Assembly: GCF_023822005.2 (NCBI RefSeq)
Contig: NZ_CP098806.1
Coordinates: forward strand, 744,001-808,000
From: Dyadobacter fanqingshengii
Lineage (GTDB): Bacteria > Bacteroidota > Bacteroidia > Cytophagales > Spirosomataceae
Length of the DNA stretch: 64,000 bases
Reading direction: 5' to 3'
Shown here: positions 1 through 9,251 of the stretch, in pieces
Numbering within the stretch: the first letter of the stretch is position 1
How the letters are laid out: each line of letters begins with the position of its first letter
Notes under the pieces: generated by a model
Databases searched by the model: none
Seen by the model: only the letters and a program-made list of their open reading frames with translations
What the model was told of the DNA's origin: nothing
Position numbers and translations under genes: made by a program

Positions 1-1170
1 GGAGACAAGTCGCCAATTAAATATGTCTTTTACATTATCAAGGAAAACCGGACTTACGACCAGGTCTTGGGTGATATGAAAGAAGGAAACGGCGACGCTT
101 CGCTGTGTTTGTTTCCGGAAAAAGTTACGCCAAACCAGCACGCGCTAGCCCGTCAATTTGTGCTGCTCGATAATTTTTACGTGGATGCAGAAGTGAGCGC
201 CGACGGGCATAACTGGTCGTCTGCTGCATATGCCAATGATTATGTGGAAAAAAACTGGGTAACTAGCTACGGCGGCCGCGGTGGAACGTACGATTATGAA
301 GGCAGCAAGGATATTGCACACCCACGGGACGGATTTATATGGGACCATGCATTGCGTGCAGGCCTTACTTTCCGGAGTTACGGCTGGTTTGCAGACGAAG
401 GAAAAGCAAATATTAAAACATTGGAAGGCAACTATTGTCCGACTTTTAAAGGTTACAATCTCGGTTACAAAGACATTGACCGCGAAGAAGCCTGGGAAAA
501 GGACTTCGATGAACTCCTGGCAGCCGGTAAACTTCCAAGGCTGAACACCCTACGCTTTGGCAACGATCATACCTCCGGTGCCAGTGTTGGAAAACCAACT
601 CCATTTGCTGCTGTCGCCGACAATGACCTTGCAGTAGGGCGTTTTGTTGAGCACCTTTCCAAAAGCAAGGTCTGGAATGAATCGGTTGTATTTATCCTGG
701 AAGACGACGCGCAAAACGGGCCGGATCACGTGGATGCCCACCGCTCTATTGCTTTTGTTGCAGGTGGTTTTGTGAAAAGAGGTTTTGTAGACCATACCAT
801 GTATTCAACTTCGGGAATGCTGCGTACGATGGAGCTGATCCTGGGCATTAAACCGATGAGCCAATATGATGCCGCCGCCACGCCGATGTGGAGATGTTTT
901 AACAAAACGGCTAATTCCGCAGGTTTCACATCCAAAGAAGCAGGCGTTGACCTTGCTGAGAAAAATGTGGCAGTGAATTCCAATTCACGTCAATCTGATC
1001 AGTTCGACCTTTCCGTGCCTGATGCCATTGACGACCTCATTTTCAGCCGGATTGTGTGGCAAGCGGTGCGTGGTGAAAACAGCGTTATGCCTGCGCCGCG
1101 CCGGGGCGCATTTGTAAGACTTGAAAAAAAGGGGGATGAGGAAGAGGAAGAAGGATTTGATGAAGATTAA
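1..1170 (+). CDS. Phosphoesterase-family protein, C-terminal part (5' end outside window)
   Basis: The frame is open from base 1, so the gene starts upstream. The visible ~389 residues match the C-terminal half of the next gene: both carry the block KENRTYDxV, then an ADGH motif, a DNDLA(V/L)GR motif and an E-D-D-x-Q-x-G-x-DHVDAHRS block. This is the phosphoesterase domain (phospholipase C / acid phosphatase superfamily) that follows a YncE-like beta-propeller in Bacteroidota fusion proteins. Acidic and His residues in these blocks are the expected metal and catalytic ligands. The C-terminus is a strongly acidic tail (runs of Glu and Asp). It ends 18 bp before the next gene, so the two are probably co-transcribed. 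An N-terminal propeller upstream is inferred from the paralogue. Substrate unknown. Confidence 0.85.
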   Translation, partial: GDKSPIKYVFYIIKENRTYDQVLGDMKEGNGDASLCLFPEKVTPNQHALARQFVLLDNFYVDAEVSADGHNWSSAAYANDYVEKNWVTSYGGRGGTYDYEGSKDIAHPRDGFIWDHALRAGLTFRSYGWFADEGKANIKTLEGNYCPTFKGYNLGYKDIDREEAWEKDFDELLAAGKLPRLNTLRFGNDHTSGASVGKPTPFAAVADNDLAVGRFVEHLSKSKVWNESVVFILEDDAQNGPDHVDAHRSIAFVAGGFVKRGFVDHTMYSTSGMLRTMELILGIKPMSQYDAAATPMWRCFNKTANSAGFTSKEAGVDLAEKNVAVNSNSRQSDQFDLSVPDAIDDLIFSRIVWQAVRGENSVMPAPRRGAFVRLEKKGDEEEEEGFDED

Positions 1171-1188
1171 TCAAAATCTAAAAACACT

Positions 1189-3987
1189 ATGAAAAAGTAC
1201 CGGCTCCTCATTGTTTTATTTCTTGCAAGTGTGTTTTATGCAACGGCCCAGCCGGGGAACGCCCAGCGTGGGAACGCCCAAAAATGGGTCGCCAACGCGC
1301 CATCAGGTAAGGAATATTTGCAGCGGAATGAAAATGGAAAAACGATCATTCCAAATGGACGGTACATTACTCCGACTGGCAAGCAACTCACTGTGGCTCC
1401 GCACCCTTATGGTCTTGCGTTGAGTGCGGATGGCAACATTGCAGTAACGGCCAATTCAGGTATTAACCCTTTTTCAATCAGTGTTTTAAAAAATATTCTA
1501 GGTGAGAATCCCTCGATAAGGCAGATTCCTGACGGGCCGAAAACGGATAAAGGCATTCTGGAAGCCTGCTTCATGGGATTAGCCATCACGCCGGATAACA
1601 AAACGGTTTATGTGGCAGGCGGCCAAACGAACAAGATTTTTCTTTTTGATCTTGAAACAGGTAAAAACAAGCTGACGATCAACTGCCAGGCGACGGAAAA
1701 TGGCAACAAATACAGCCACGGTTACATTGGCGACATGGTGCTGACCAAAGATGGATTTACACTTTATGCCGTTGATCAGATCGGGTTCAGGATGATGGTC
1801 ATTGATACCAAAACCAATAAAATAGTCAGTAACATTCCCACGGGCCGGTATCCGTTCGGCATTTGCCTTTCACCGGACGAAAAGCGCATTTATGTTGCCA
1901 ATGTGGGTGTTTTTGAATACAAACCTTTCACTGATCTGGACAAGGACAACCTGAAAGAAACCGCGCACAAATGGCCGTCGTCCGCATATGGTTCCAAAGA
2001 AATGAAGGAAGGGATTCCGGAAAAAGGTGTTCCTGCATTGGGCGACCCGAATGCGCTGGAAGCATTCTCTGTGTGGAGTTATGATCTTACCGGCGCGAAA
2101 CCTGCTGTAAAAGCCAAGTTAAAAACAGGGGTCCTGGTGGGTCAGATGGTGGAAGATTTCCCGGCCGTCGGAGGCAGCAGCCCTAACTCACTCGCTGCAA
2201 CGGATGATTTTGTGTTTGTCAGCAACGGGAACAACGATTGCGTTTCGGTTATTGACATTGCCAAAGATACAGTTGTTAACACCTTGCATTTGAACCCTGA
2301 GCCAAGACTTGGCTCACTTCGCGGCCTTATTCCTTTTGGTGTAACTGTTTCGCCTGATCAGAAAAGACTTTTTGTGGCCGAGGCTGGCATTAATGCAGTT
2401 GCTGTTATTGACATTCCCACCATGAAAGTGATCGGGCATATTCCAACTGGCTGGTTTCCAAGTAAATTGAAAGTAAGCCCTGATGGAAAAAAACTGATTG
2501 TGACCAATGCGAAAGGGCTGGGCAGCGGGCCAAATGGCGGTAAGGATTATAAGTTGAGCAGTGCGGGAAGTTACATTGGCAGCCTGATGAAAGGAACCGT
2601 TTCTGTAATCAACATTCCGGCAGATAGCGAGCTCACTGCCCTGACAAAAAAGGTGCTTGATAACAATTACATATTTACCCAAGTTTCGGAAAACCCGAAA
2701 AATCCCGTTCCTGTTTATCCAGGCGCATCCGAATCGCCGATCAAGCACATTGTTTTTATTTCAAAGGAAAACAGAACTTATGATGAGGTTTTCGGGCAGC
2801 TCGCTTCCGGCAATGGCGATTCCACCATCGCCAGATTTGGATTAAAAAGGAATTTTGCAAATAAGAAAAAAACTGTAACGCTGAAAGGTGTGGATGTGAT
2901 GCCAAACCACGTGGCTTTGGCCAGACAATTTGCGATTTCTGATAACTACTACTGTGATTCCGATGTTTCCGCTGACGGGCACCGCTGGCTGGTCAATACT
3001 TACCCGAATGAATGGGTCGAAACCGGAACTGCGGCTGCATATGGTGGTGGCCGCAATATGCTGGACACTTCGTCGGCTCCCGGAAATTTGTCGTTTTACG
3101 GTTCTGCGGGCAGCATTTATCCGGAGGATTATAATGAAGCCGGCTCGCTTTGGGACCATTTGCAACGCAATAATAAGGATTTTTTCAACTTTGGTTTCGG
3201 GCTGGAAATGGCCGCCAATTACTCGGATAGCACGATGAAGCACATTGGCGAGCTGTATACGGTCAACTACCCGGTGCCCGCGCCGATTCTCGATAAATCC
3301 TCAAAGCTGTTTCCTAGTTATAACATGGCAATCCCTGACCAGTTCCGGGCGGATGTTTTTATCAAAGAATTCAATGAGAAGTGGACAGGGGAGGGCAAAA
3401 CACTCCCTTCTATGTTGACATTAATGCTGCCGAATGACCATGGAACAAACGAACGGCCGGATGCAGGCTTTCCGTTCCAGGAAAGTTATATGGCCGACAA
3501 CGACCTGGCTCTGGGCCGGACGATTGAATTCTTATCGCACACACCTTACTGGAAAAATATGCTGATCGTGGTCACAGAAGATGATCCGCAGGGTGGCGTT
3601 GACCATGTGGATGCGCACAGGAGCATTCTGATGACAATTTCACCCTATACCAAGCGAAATTACATCGGGAAGCAGCATTACAGTTTTGGAAGTATTTTTA
3701 AAACTTTCTGGCATGTGCTGGGCATTCCCTACCTCAACCAGTACGATGCAACAGCCACAGATATGAGTGATTTATTCACTGATAAGCCCGATTTTACGCC
3801 TTATAATGCGGTGGCAATCGACCCGCGACTATTTGATCCGCAAAAGGCCCTCGATCCGTTTGATGAGAAGTTTGACTGGAAAGCTTTTTCGCAATCAGAA
3901 GAAATGGACCGTACAGAAACCATGCAGAAGCGGCGGATGGAAGATGACGAAAACCTGCGAAAGAATAAAAAATCCAAAAAGCCCTGA
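1189..3987 (+). CDS. YncE-like beta-propeller / phosphoesterase fusion protein
   Basis: A 932-residue exported protein. It starts with a signal peptide (MKKYRLLIVLFLASVFYATA, cleavage near AQP). Residues ~60-500 hold repeated YVTN/YncE-type blades (for example LALSADGNIAVTANSG, ICLSPDEKRIYVANVG, VTVSPDQKRLFVAEAG). Residues ~515-860 form the phosphoesterase domain, with SKENRTYDEVFG, DVSADGHRW, ADNDLALGR and TEDDPQGGVDHVDAHRS. The C-terminus is basic and low-complexity. The propeller may bind a surface ligand or act as a scaffold, and the second domain should hydrolyse a phosphate ester outside the cytoplasm; the substrate cannot be told from sequence. It is the complete tandem paralogue of the truncated gene before it and converges on the hydrolase gene 8 bp downstream. 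Confidence 0.88.
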   Translation: MKKYRLLIVLFLASVFYATAQPGNAQRGNAQKWVANAPSGKEYLQRNENGKTIIPNGRYITPTGKQLTVAPHPYGLALSADGNIAVTANSGINPFSISVLKNILGENPSIRQIPDGPKTDKGILEACFMGLAITPDNKTVYVAGGQTNKIFLFDLETGKNKLTINCQATENGNKYSHGYIGDMVLTKDGFTLYAVDQIGFRMMVIDTKTNKIVSNIPTGRYPFGICLSPDEKRIYVANVGVFEYKPFTDLDKDNLKETAHKWPSSAYGSKEMKEGIPEKGVPALGDPNALEAFSVWSYDLTGAKPAVKAKLKTGVLVGQMVEDFPAVGGSSPNSLAATDDFVFVSNGNNDCVSVIDIAKDTVVNTLHLNPEPRLGSLRGLIPFGVTVSPDQKRLFVAEAGINAVAVIDIPTMKVIGHIPTGWFPSKLKVSPDGKKLIVTNAKGLGSGPNGGKDYKLSSAGSYIGSLMKGTVSVINIPADSELTALTKKVLDNNYIFTQVSENPKNPVPVYPGASESPIKHIVFISKENRTYDEVFGQLASGNGDSTIARFGLKRNFANKKKTVTLKGVDVMPNHVALARQFAISDNYYCDSDVSADGHRWLVNTYPNEWVETGTAAAYGGGRNMLDTSSAPGNLSFYGSAGSIYPEDYNEAGSLWDHLQRNNKDFFNFGFGLEMAANYSDSTMKHIGELYTVNYPVPAPILDKSSKLFPSYNMAIPDQFRADVFIKEFNEKWTGEGKTLPSMLTLMLPNDHGTNERPDAGFPFQESYMADNDLALGRTIEFLSHTPYWKNMLIVVTEDDPQGGVDHVDAHRSILMTISPYTKRNYIGKQHYSFGSIFKTFWHVLGIPYLNQYDATATDMSDLFTDKPDFTPYNAVAIDPRLFDPQKALDPFDEKFDWKAFSQSEEMDRTETMQKRRMEDDENLRKNKKSKKP

Positions 3988-3994
3988 GATCCAA

Positions 3995-5116
3995 TTACAA
4001 GCGTGAGGAAATGAATTCGTTTACAGCTTGATTAACTTCCGCGTGGCGCTCTACAAATCCCATGTGTCCTGCTGGCTGTAATGTTACCAGTTGTGAGCCA
4101 GATATGCTCTGGTTCATTTTAACGCTTGCTTCGGGTTTGGTCAATCGGTCCTTGTTTGCCCCGATAATAAGTGTAGGAACTTGTATCTGGGCAAGCGTGT
4201 CGGTCGCATCATATTCAAACATGGCCAGAACGCCCCTGCCCGTAACTGCCGGAGGGGCCATGGCTGCAAGCCGACTGGCAAAATCCAGCTGTTTTCCTGT
4301 TTGAGTCCCCGCAAAGGTGAGGAACCGGGTCATGATCAACATATTGCCATTGAAATAGCTCAACCACTTGCTTAGCCACAGCAGGGGAGAAAATACAATC
4401 ATCAGCCAGCAGAGCGGTTTCAAAACCGGGTTTTGTATGGCTGTAAATAATTTGCTCAGGATCGATGTTTTGGTAGGGTTGGTAAATGTGGTGTGTTCCA
4501 AAATGATCCCCTTGATTTTTGGCAATTTATGCTTGTATATCTTGCAAAAAGTTAAGATTGTCATGCCGCCCATGCTATGTCCCCATAAGATGGGATCTTT
4601 GGCGGCAGACTTGTCAATCACCGCATCCAGGTCGGCGGCCAGTTTTCCCAGACTGAAATCATTGTTATTGGCACGTTTGGATCTGCCCAAACCGGGGTGG
4701 TCCATCAACACCAGGTGATAGTTGGCGGCAAAGTACTTTTTTTGATAATACCACTGCATGCTGTTTGAATTCCAGCCATGGATAAAGACAATGGTCTGTT
4801 TGCCTTTAACGCCTCCTTGCTCAATGTTAATTATACTCCCGTCTGGCCTCTGGATTTTGATTTGGTCTTTAAGGCGTTCGGCCTTAGGCTCGTCAACATT
4901 CTGGGTACTTTTGCTCAGTAATATGCGGATCAAACCTTTGCCAAATATCATAAAAACGAGTAACGCAAGCGCTCCGATCAAACACCGCTGGGCGTAATCA
5001 TGATCTCCGATAATATCCTTATGTAAATACCATTGTCGGCCTAAATAAATTTCAAGGCCCAGGAATGCAATTGTAGAGAGGTTGGTAAGAAGCAGGGCAA
5101 GCAGTAATATTGGCAT
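3995..5116 (-). CDS. Membrane-anchored alpha/beta hydrolase
   Basis: 373 residues. Two hydrophobic segments at ~2-22 and ~48-66 should anchor it in the inner membrane. The rest is an alpha/beta hydrolase: oxyanion region FIHGWNSNS, nucleophile elbow GHSMGG, acid region IIGANKDRLT and catalytic His in AGHMGFVERH. The complete Ser-Asp-His triad suggests an active esterase or lipase-like enzyme; the substrate is unknown. It stands alone, convergent with the phosphoesterase gene, and its promoter must lie in the 236-bp gap shared with the divergent arsenic operon. It could be annotated as a lysophospholipase-like or generic alpha/beta fold hydrolase; I do not assign a pathway. Confidence 0.85.
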   Translation of the reverse strand: MPILLLALLLTNLSTIAFLGLEIYLGRQWYLHKDIIGDHDYAQRCLIGALALLVFMIFGKGLIRILLSKSTQNVDEPKAERLKDQIKIQRPDGSIINIEQGGVKGKQTIVFIHGWNSNSMQWYYQKKYFAANYHLVLMDHPGLGRSKRANNNDFSLGKLAADLDAVIDKSAAKDPILWGHSMGGMTILTFCKIYKHKLPKIKGIILEHTTFTNPTKTSILSKLFTAIQNPVLKPLCWLMIVFSPLLWLSKWLSYFNGNMLIMTRFLTFAGTQTGKQLDFASRLAAMAPPAVTGRGVLAMFEYDATDTLAQIQVPTLIIGANKDRLTKPEASVKMNQSISGSQLVTLQPAGHMGFVERHAEVNQAVNEFISSRL

Positions 5117-5236
5117 ACAAAAACGGGAAAATGACTAGATATGACTACGTTCATAAATATGAATCGACAACCTATGACTAATATCGTTCCACGCGTGCGC
5201 TTTATAAATTAACGTTTGTAAAAAACTATTTGACAA

Positions 5237-5258
5237 ATGATCGTAATATTGCGATCAT
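5237..5258. promoter_or_regulatory. Candidate ArsR-type operator palindrome
   Basis: A 22-bp near-perfect palindrome: arms ATGATCG/CGATCAT around an AATATT centre, with one mismatched pair. It lies ~95 bp upstream of the acetyltransferase start and overlaps the candidate -33 element. Its size, AT-rich centre and place before an arsenic efflux operon fit an ArsR/SmtB-family operator. No arsR gene is present beside it, so the regulator would have to act in trans. Confidence 0.5.
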
Positions 5259-5279
5259 CTGTTTTTTGTGTTATATTCG
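5249..5279 (+). promoter_or_regulatory. Candidate Bacteroidota promoter of the arsenic operon
   Basis: TTG at 5249-5251, a 20-base spacer and TATATTCG at 5272-5279 fit the Bacteroidota primary sigma pattern (TTG, 19-21 bases, TAnnTTTG) with one mismatch in the -7 box. The palindrome at 5237-5258 covers the -33 box, so a bound repressor would block the polymerase. This is pattern matching only. Confidence 0.4.
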
Positions 5280-5352
5280 CATCATGAGCGTTACGAAAAC
5301 GGGAAATCAAGGAGTACAATCATGAGTTTATCAACCAAAAACTGCCAGCCTG

Positions 5353-5850
5353 ATGGCTTTTAATATCCGCACCCTTACTGTTTCGGACTGGCCAGCAATC
5401 AAAGAGATTTACCAGCAGGGAATTAATACGGGCAATGCAACGTACGAAACGCAAGCGCCGGAAGTCGAAGAATTGAAGGGCAAGTTTTTGAGTGAACCGC
5501 AACTCGTGGCCGACGATAACGGCCAGGTCATCGGTTGGGCTATGCTATCGGCTGTTTCCAGCCGGTGCGTGTATGGCGGAGTTGCTGAAACCAGCATTTA
5601 TGTTCATTCAGGATATCAGGGTGAAGGTGTTGGACGTACACTCTTGTCGACATTGGTCCCGCTAAGTGAACAACTTGGTTTCTGGACATTGCAGGCGCAA
5701 ATATTCCCCGAAAATAAAGCAAGCATTGCATTACATGAGCAACAGGGATTCCGTCGGATCGGCTACCGTGAAAAACTCGGGAAACGCAATGGAATTTGGC
5801 GGGACGTTCTGTTCTTGGAACGCCGCAGCCTGGTTGCAGGAAATGAATAA
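5353..5850 (+). CDS. arsN1: GNAT acetyltransferase, ArsN1 / phosphinothricin acetyltransferase type
   Basis: 165 residues, full length for this GNAT group. Recognisable family blocks are [15 protein letters not shown] near the N-terminus, [19 protein letters not shown], the acetyl-CoA loop [33 protein letters not shown] and [11 protein letters not shown]. The phosphinothricin-acetyltransferase-like branch linked to ars operons (ArsN1) N-acetylates the amino group of arsinothricin-like organoarsenicals; that reaction is known for the family and inferred here. The stop codon overlaps the start of the ACR3 pump gene, so the two are translationally coupled, which supports the arsenic role. The ATG at 5353 is used because the upstream ATG at 5322 opens only a 13-codon frame. 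Confidence 0.85.
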   Translation: MAFNIRTLTVSDWPAIKEIYQQGINTGNATYETQAPEVEELKGKFLSEPQLVADDNGQVIGWAMLSAVSSRCVYGGVAETSIYVHSGYQGEGVGRTLLSTLVPLSEQLGFWTLQAQIFPENKASIALHEQQGFRRIGYREKLGKRNGIWRDVLFLERRSLVAGNE

Positions 5851-6931
5851 TATGAAAAATTTTATGCAAGAAAAGAGACTTTCTTTTCTCGACCGCTATT
5901 TGACGGTCTGGATTTTCCTGGCCATGCTACTAGGCGTGTCCATCGGGTATCTTTTCCCAGGCACACCCGATTTCATAAATCAGTTTAATTCAGGCTCCAC
6001 CAACGTGCCGCTAGCCATAGGTTTGATCCTGATGATGTACCCGCCGCTCGCGAAAGTGCGCTACGCGGAACTTCCGCAAGTATTCAAAAACACGCGGATC
6101 CTAGGGTTGTCCTTGTTTCAAAATTGGGTGGTAGGGCCGCTTCTTATGTTTGGGTTAGCGGTGCTATTCCTGCCAGATAAACCCGAATATATGACGGGGC
6201 TCATCTTGATCGGCATTGCGCGCTGCATTGCAATGGTGATCGTTTGGAATGACCTGGCGGGCGGCGACCGCGTGTATGCAGCCGGGTTGGTCGCGTTCAA
6301 CAGCATTTTTCAAGTGCTGTTCTATCCAGTGTATGCGTACGTGTTCGTGACCCTGCTGCCGCAATTGTTCGGCCTTCACGGGTTTGACAATGGCCGTATG
6401 GATGTCAATATCACCATCGGTGAAGTAGCGCACAGCGTTTTTATTTATCTGGGCATTCCATTTCTGGCTGGGATCATTTCACGGATCATTTTAACCCGTT
6501 TGTTTGGTAAAGACTGGTACGAAAACAAATTTCTGCCAGCTATCAGCCCGATCACATTAGTTGCGTTGTTGTTTACAATCGTGGTCATGTTCAGCCTGAA
6601 AGGGCAACTGATCATAACGATCCCCTTCGATGTGCTGCGCATTGCAATCCCGCTTACAATTTATTTTGCGATCATGTTTTTTTCTGCCTTTTACCTTTCA
6701 AAATGCGCAGGGGCGGATTACTCGAAATCTACGTCGCTAGCCTTTACAGCTGCTGGCAATAATTTTGAGTTGGGTATTGCAGTCGCAATCGCGGTGTTTG
6801 GTATTGATTCCGGAGCTGCATTTGCTGCGGTGATCGGGCCGCTCATTGAGGTGCCTGTACTGATCCTGATGGTTAATTTTGCCAAAAGGCAGCGAAAGTC
6901 ATTCGAGGCAGATCTGACAGTGAACAGATAG
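5843..6931 (+). CDS. arsB: ACR3-family arsenite efflux permease
   Basis: About 362 residues with ten hydrophobic segments, the size and layout of the ACR3 branch of the bile/arsenite/riboflavin transporter superfamily. The diagnostic block [16 protein letters not shown] carries the conserved Cys of ACR3 pumps; [14 protein letters not shown] and [19 protein letters not shown] are also typical. It exports arsenite across the inner membrane using the proton motive force. I place the start at the ATG at 5843, which overlaps the stop of the acetyltransferase by 8 bp; a second in-frame ATG is at 5852. The same frame is open back to 5666 but that stretch is antisense-free coding sequence of the acetyltransferase in another frame. 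No arsenate reductase or arsR lies nearby. Confidence 0.92.
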   Translation: MNNMKNFMQEKRLSFLDRYLTVWIFLAMLLGVSIGYLFPGTPDFINQFNSGSTNVPLAIGLILMMYPPLAKVRYAELPQVFKNTRILGLSLFQNWVVGPLLMFGLAVLFLPDKPEYMTGLILIGIARCIAMVIVWNDLAGGDRVYAAGLVAFNSIFQVLFYPVYAYVFVTLLPQLFGLHGFDNGRMDVNITIGEVAHSVFIYLGIPFLAGIISRIILTRLFGKDWYENKFLPAISPITLVALLFTIVVMFSLKGQLIITIPFDVLRIAIPLTIYFAIMFFSAFYLSKCAGADYSKSTSLAFTAAGNNFELGIAVAIAVFGIDSGAAFAAVIGPLIEVPVLILMVNFAKRQRKSFEADLTVNR

Positions 6932-6950
6932 TCGTCTAGTAACAGCAGGA

Positions 6951-7862
6951 TCAATGATAAGTAACATATTCATTTGAAAATGATCCGTCATCATATAAAT
7001 CAATGATGGCATATCCGGGGCTGGTTTGCTTGTATTTTCCCATCCAATAATTTCCGGAGACCGCACCATTGCAGCAGTAGGCAACATCATTGTAAATAAC
7101 GCGGTCCAAAAGATGGATATGGCCGCTGACGGCTAGTTTTACATTGTTATGCCGGTGGAACAGTTTGATAATTTGTGCTGAATCCGTGTGCATCCAGCTG
7201 CCCGGAACAACCCATTGGTTATCTTTTAAATTATCGCCGTCAAAGAACACACTTGCGGATAATATCGGAATGTGTGAGGCAACCAGAATGGGTGTATGCG
7301 AGGGTGTGTTATTCAAATCTTCTCTTAACCAATCTATTTGTACTTCATCAAGCCTGGCATAATAGCCGGTTCCCTCCGGTCTGCAATGGATGCTATCCAG
7401 TAGTATGATGTGCCATCCGTTTTTATCAAAACTGCGGTAAGTCCGCGTCATTTTTGATTCATCCATAGCCCACTTTTTCCCATCTGAAAATGATGCTGTC
7501 GGAGGGCACCATATGTCGTGATTTCCGACACAGGAAACCATAGGGGTGCTATTTTCAGCCGTTAGAACTTTGTGATAAAGCTCCCATTCTCTGGCTGCCT
7601 TGTCCCTGGAAATACCGCTGGATCCCATTACAGAGTCGCCTGTATTCAGGATCAGGTCAGGCTTGACTTCTAAGTTTTGAAGGTGGTGGAGACATTTTGA
7701 AAATCCTTTTGCCGCCCATAGGTGAGGCTGGACGTGAATGTCGGTCAGATGAGCAATGCGTAATGCGCGTTTTGGCGTCAGGGAGAAGGCATTGGAACTG
7801 GCAGAAATCGAGTATCCGCCAGCGGCCATTCCGAGCGTTTTCAACAGGTTTCTTCGTAGCAT
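6951..7862 (-). CDS. Exported calcineurin-like metallophosphoesterase
   Basis: 303 residues. The N-terminus has a Tat-like signal (MLRRNLLKTLGMAAGG). The five metallophosphoesterase motifs are in order: TDIHVQ, NTGDS, GNHDIW, ASHIPI and GHIH, giving the Asp/His/Asn ligands of a dimetal centre. It should be a periplasmic phosphomonoesterase or phosphodiesterase; the Tat route would allow folding with metals in the cytoplasm. It is convergent with the ACR3 gene (19-bp gap). With the other phosphatases in this window it fits a phosphate-scavenging habit, but no link is proven. Confidence 0.87.
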   Translation of the reverse strand: MLRRNLLKTLGMAAGGYSISASSNAFSLTPKRALRIAHLTDIHVQPHLWAAKGFSKCLHHLQNLEVKPDLILNTGDSVMGSSGISRDKAAREWELYHKVLTAENSTPMVSCVGNHDIWCPPTASFSDGKKWAMDESKMTRTYRSFDKNGWHIILLDSIHCRPEGTGYYARLDEVQIDWLREDLNNTPSHTPILVASHIPILSASVFFDGDNLKDNQWVVPGSWMHTDSAQIIKLFHRHNNVKLAVSGHIHLLDRVIYNDVAYCCNGAVSGNYWMGKYKQTSPGYAIIDLYDDGSFSNEYVTYH

Positions 7863-8078
7863 GGCATGATGTGTTTGGTAAATTTGCTTTTTAAATATGA
7901 ACTCGATATTATTATCGGGTTATCAAATTGAGAACAATCAGAAACAACTGCTGACCGTTTGATCCCGGAAGATGAAAACAATGCGGCGTTGGCATGATCT
8001 TCGTACGTAGTTGATATTTAACATAGGGATCATATCTATGCACAACAGATAGATTATTTTCGTTGCTTTGAAGCGTCC

Positions 8079-9251
8079 ATGAGAAAAATTAAAGTGGTAT
8101 TTTTTGCCGAAATCCTGATTCCCGACTTCGATGGCGCGTCGCGGACCATATTTCAGCTATTGGACAGGATTGACGCGAGTCGCTTCGACTTCCTATTTGT
8201 GTGCGGCAGCGGACCAGACCGGATCAATCAGTTTGACTGCATTAAAACGCGCTCAATCAGCATCCCGCTGAACCCGAAATACAAGCTGGCCATACCATCG
8301 TTGACCGCTGACGAAATCAGGGTACAGCTGGACCAATTCAAACCGGATGTGGTGCACATTGCCACGCCGTCGCTTTTGGGGCATTTCGCCATGGCATATG
8401 CAAAAGAACGGCAGTTGCCTGTTATCAGCATTTACCACACGCACTTTCCGAGCTACATTGCCTACTATTTCAATGCGCTTCCTTTTTTAATAAAGCCGCT
8501 CACAGACCGCCTGACAACGATCCAGAATCGATTTTATGAAGCCTGCAAAAAAGTGTATGTTCCGTCCCTAAGCCTGGCCGAAGAACTTGTGGCCACAGGA
8601 ATGTCTGCTGGAAATATTAAAATCTGGCAGCGCGGGATTGATACCACTTTATTTTCACCGGATAAAAAGGATCCTCAGTATTTAAAAAATCTGACAAACA
8701 ATGCACTTCCTACAATCCTGTTTGCGAGCCGGCTGGTTTGGGAAAAGAATTTGGTAACATTGATTGCTGTATATAATACTTTGAGAACAGAGGGCTTTCG
8801 CTGCAACTGGGTGATTGCAGGGGATGGAACGGCCATGAAAGATTGCATGCGGCAAATGCCGGGAGCTATTTTTGTGGGAAAGATGGATCACGACGCCTTG
8901 TCGGTACTTTACGCATCTGCTTCTGTTTTTATCTTTCCGTCCATATCAGAAACATTCGGGAATGTTGTGCTGGAAGCGATGGCATCGGGTTTGGTACCCA
9001 TTATCGCAGATGGCGGCGGCAGCAAGGATATTGTAGTTAATGGTGTCAATGGTTTTAAATGTGAGCCTGACAATGCCAATGAGTATGCTGATAAAATCCG
9101 GATCCTCCTTCAAGATGAGACATTGCGGAAGGAAATGGCGGCGAATGCAGTAAGCCATAGCAAAGCGTTCGATTGGGAACAATTGGCCAAGGTCTATTTT
9201 GATGATCTGCATGAACTGGCGACATCTGTTACCGAAAATCTGGAAATTTGA
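8079..9251 (+). CDS. Glycosyltransferase family 4 (MgtA/SqdX-like)
   Basis: 390 residues with the two Rossmann-type domains of GT-B enzymes. Features are the N-terminal FFAEILIPDFDGASRT, the acceptor-side YHTHFPSY, the linker WQRGIDTTLFSPD, which resembles GDP-mannose-dependent alpha-mannosyltransferases and sulfoquinovosyl transferases, and the retaining GT4 E-x7-E motif in SETFGNVVLEAMASG. It probably transfers a hexose (mannose or glucose type) from a nucleotide donor to a lipid or glycan at the inner membrane. First gene of a three-gene operon; its TGA overlaps the TTG start of the next gene. Confidence 0.85.
   Translation: MRKIKVVFFAEILIPDFDGASRTIFQLLDRIDASRFDFLFVCGSGPDRINQFDCIKTRSISIPLNPKYKLAIPSLTADEIRVQLDQFKPDVVHIATPSLLGHFAMAYAKERQLPVISIYHTHFPSYIAYYFNALPFLIKPLTDRLTTIQNRFYEACKKVYVPSLSLAEELVATGMSAGNIKIWQRGIDTTLFSPDKKDPQYLKNLTNNALPTILFASRLVWEKNLVTLIAVYNTLRTEGFRCNWVIAGDGTAMKDCMRQMPGAIFVGKMDHDALSVLYASASVFIFPSISETFGNVVLEAMASGLVPIIADGGGSKDIVVNGVNGFKCEPDNANEYADKIRILLQDETLRKEMAANAVSHSKAFDWEQLAKVYFDDLHELATSVTENLEI

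Noticed and set aside
5150..5163. Short palindrome TTCATA-AA-TATGAA between the hydrolase gene and the arsenic operon
   Set aside because: Six-bp arms in AT-rich DNA are expected by chance; the 5237-5258 palindrome is the far better operator.
5322..5363. 13-codon open frame starting with ATG just before the acetyltransferase gene
   Set aside because: It could be a leader peptide but has no codon pattern or hairpin to support it.
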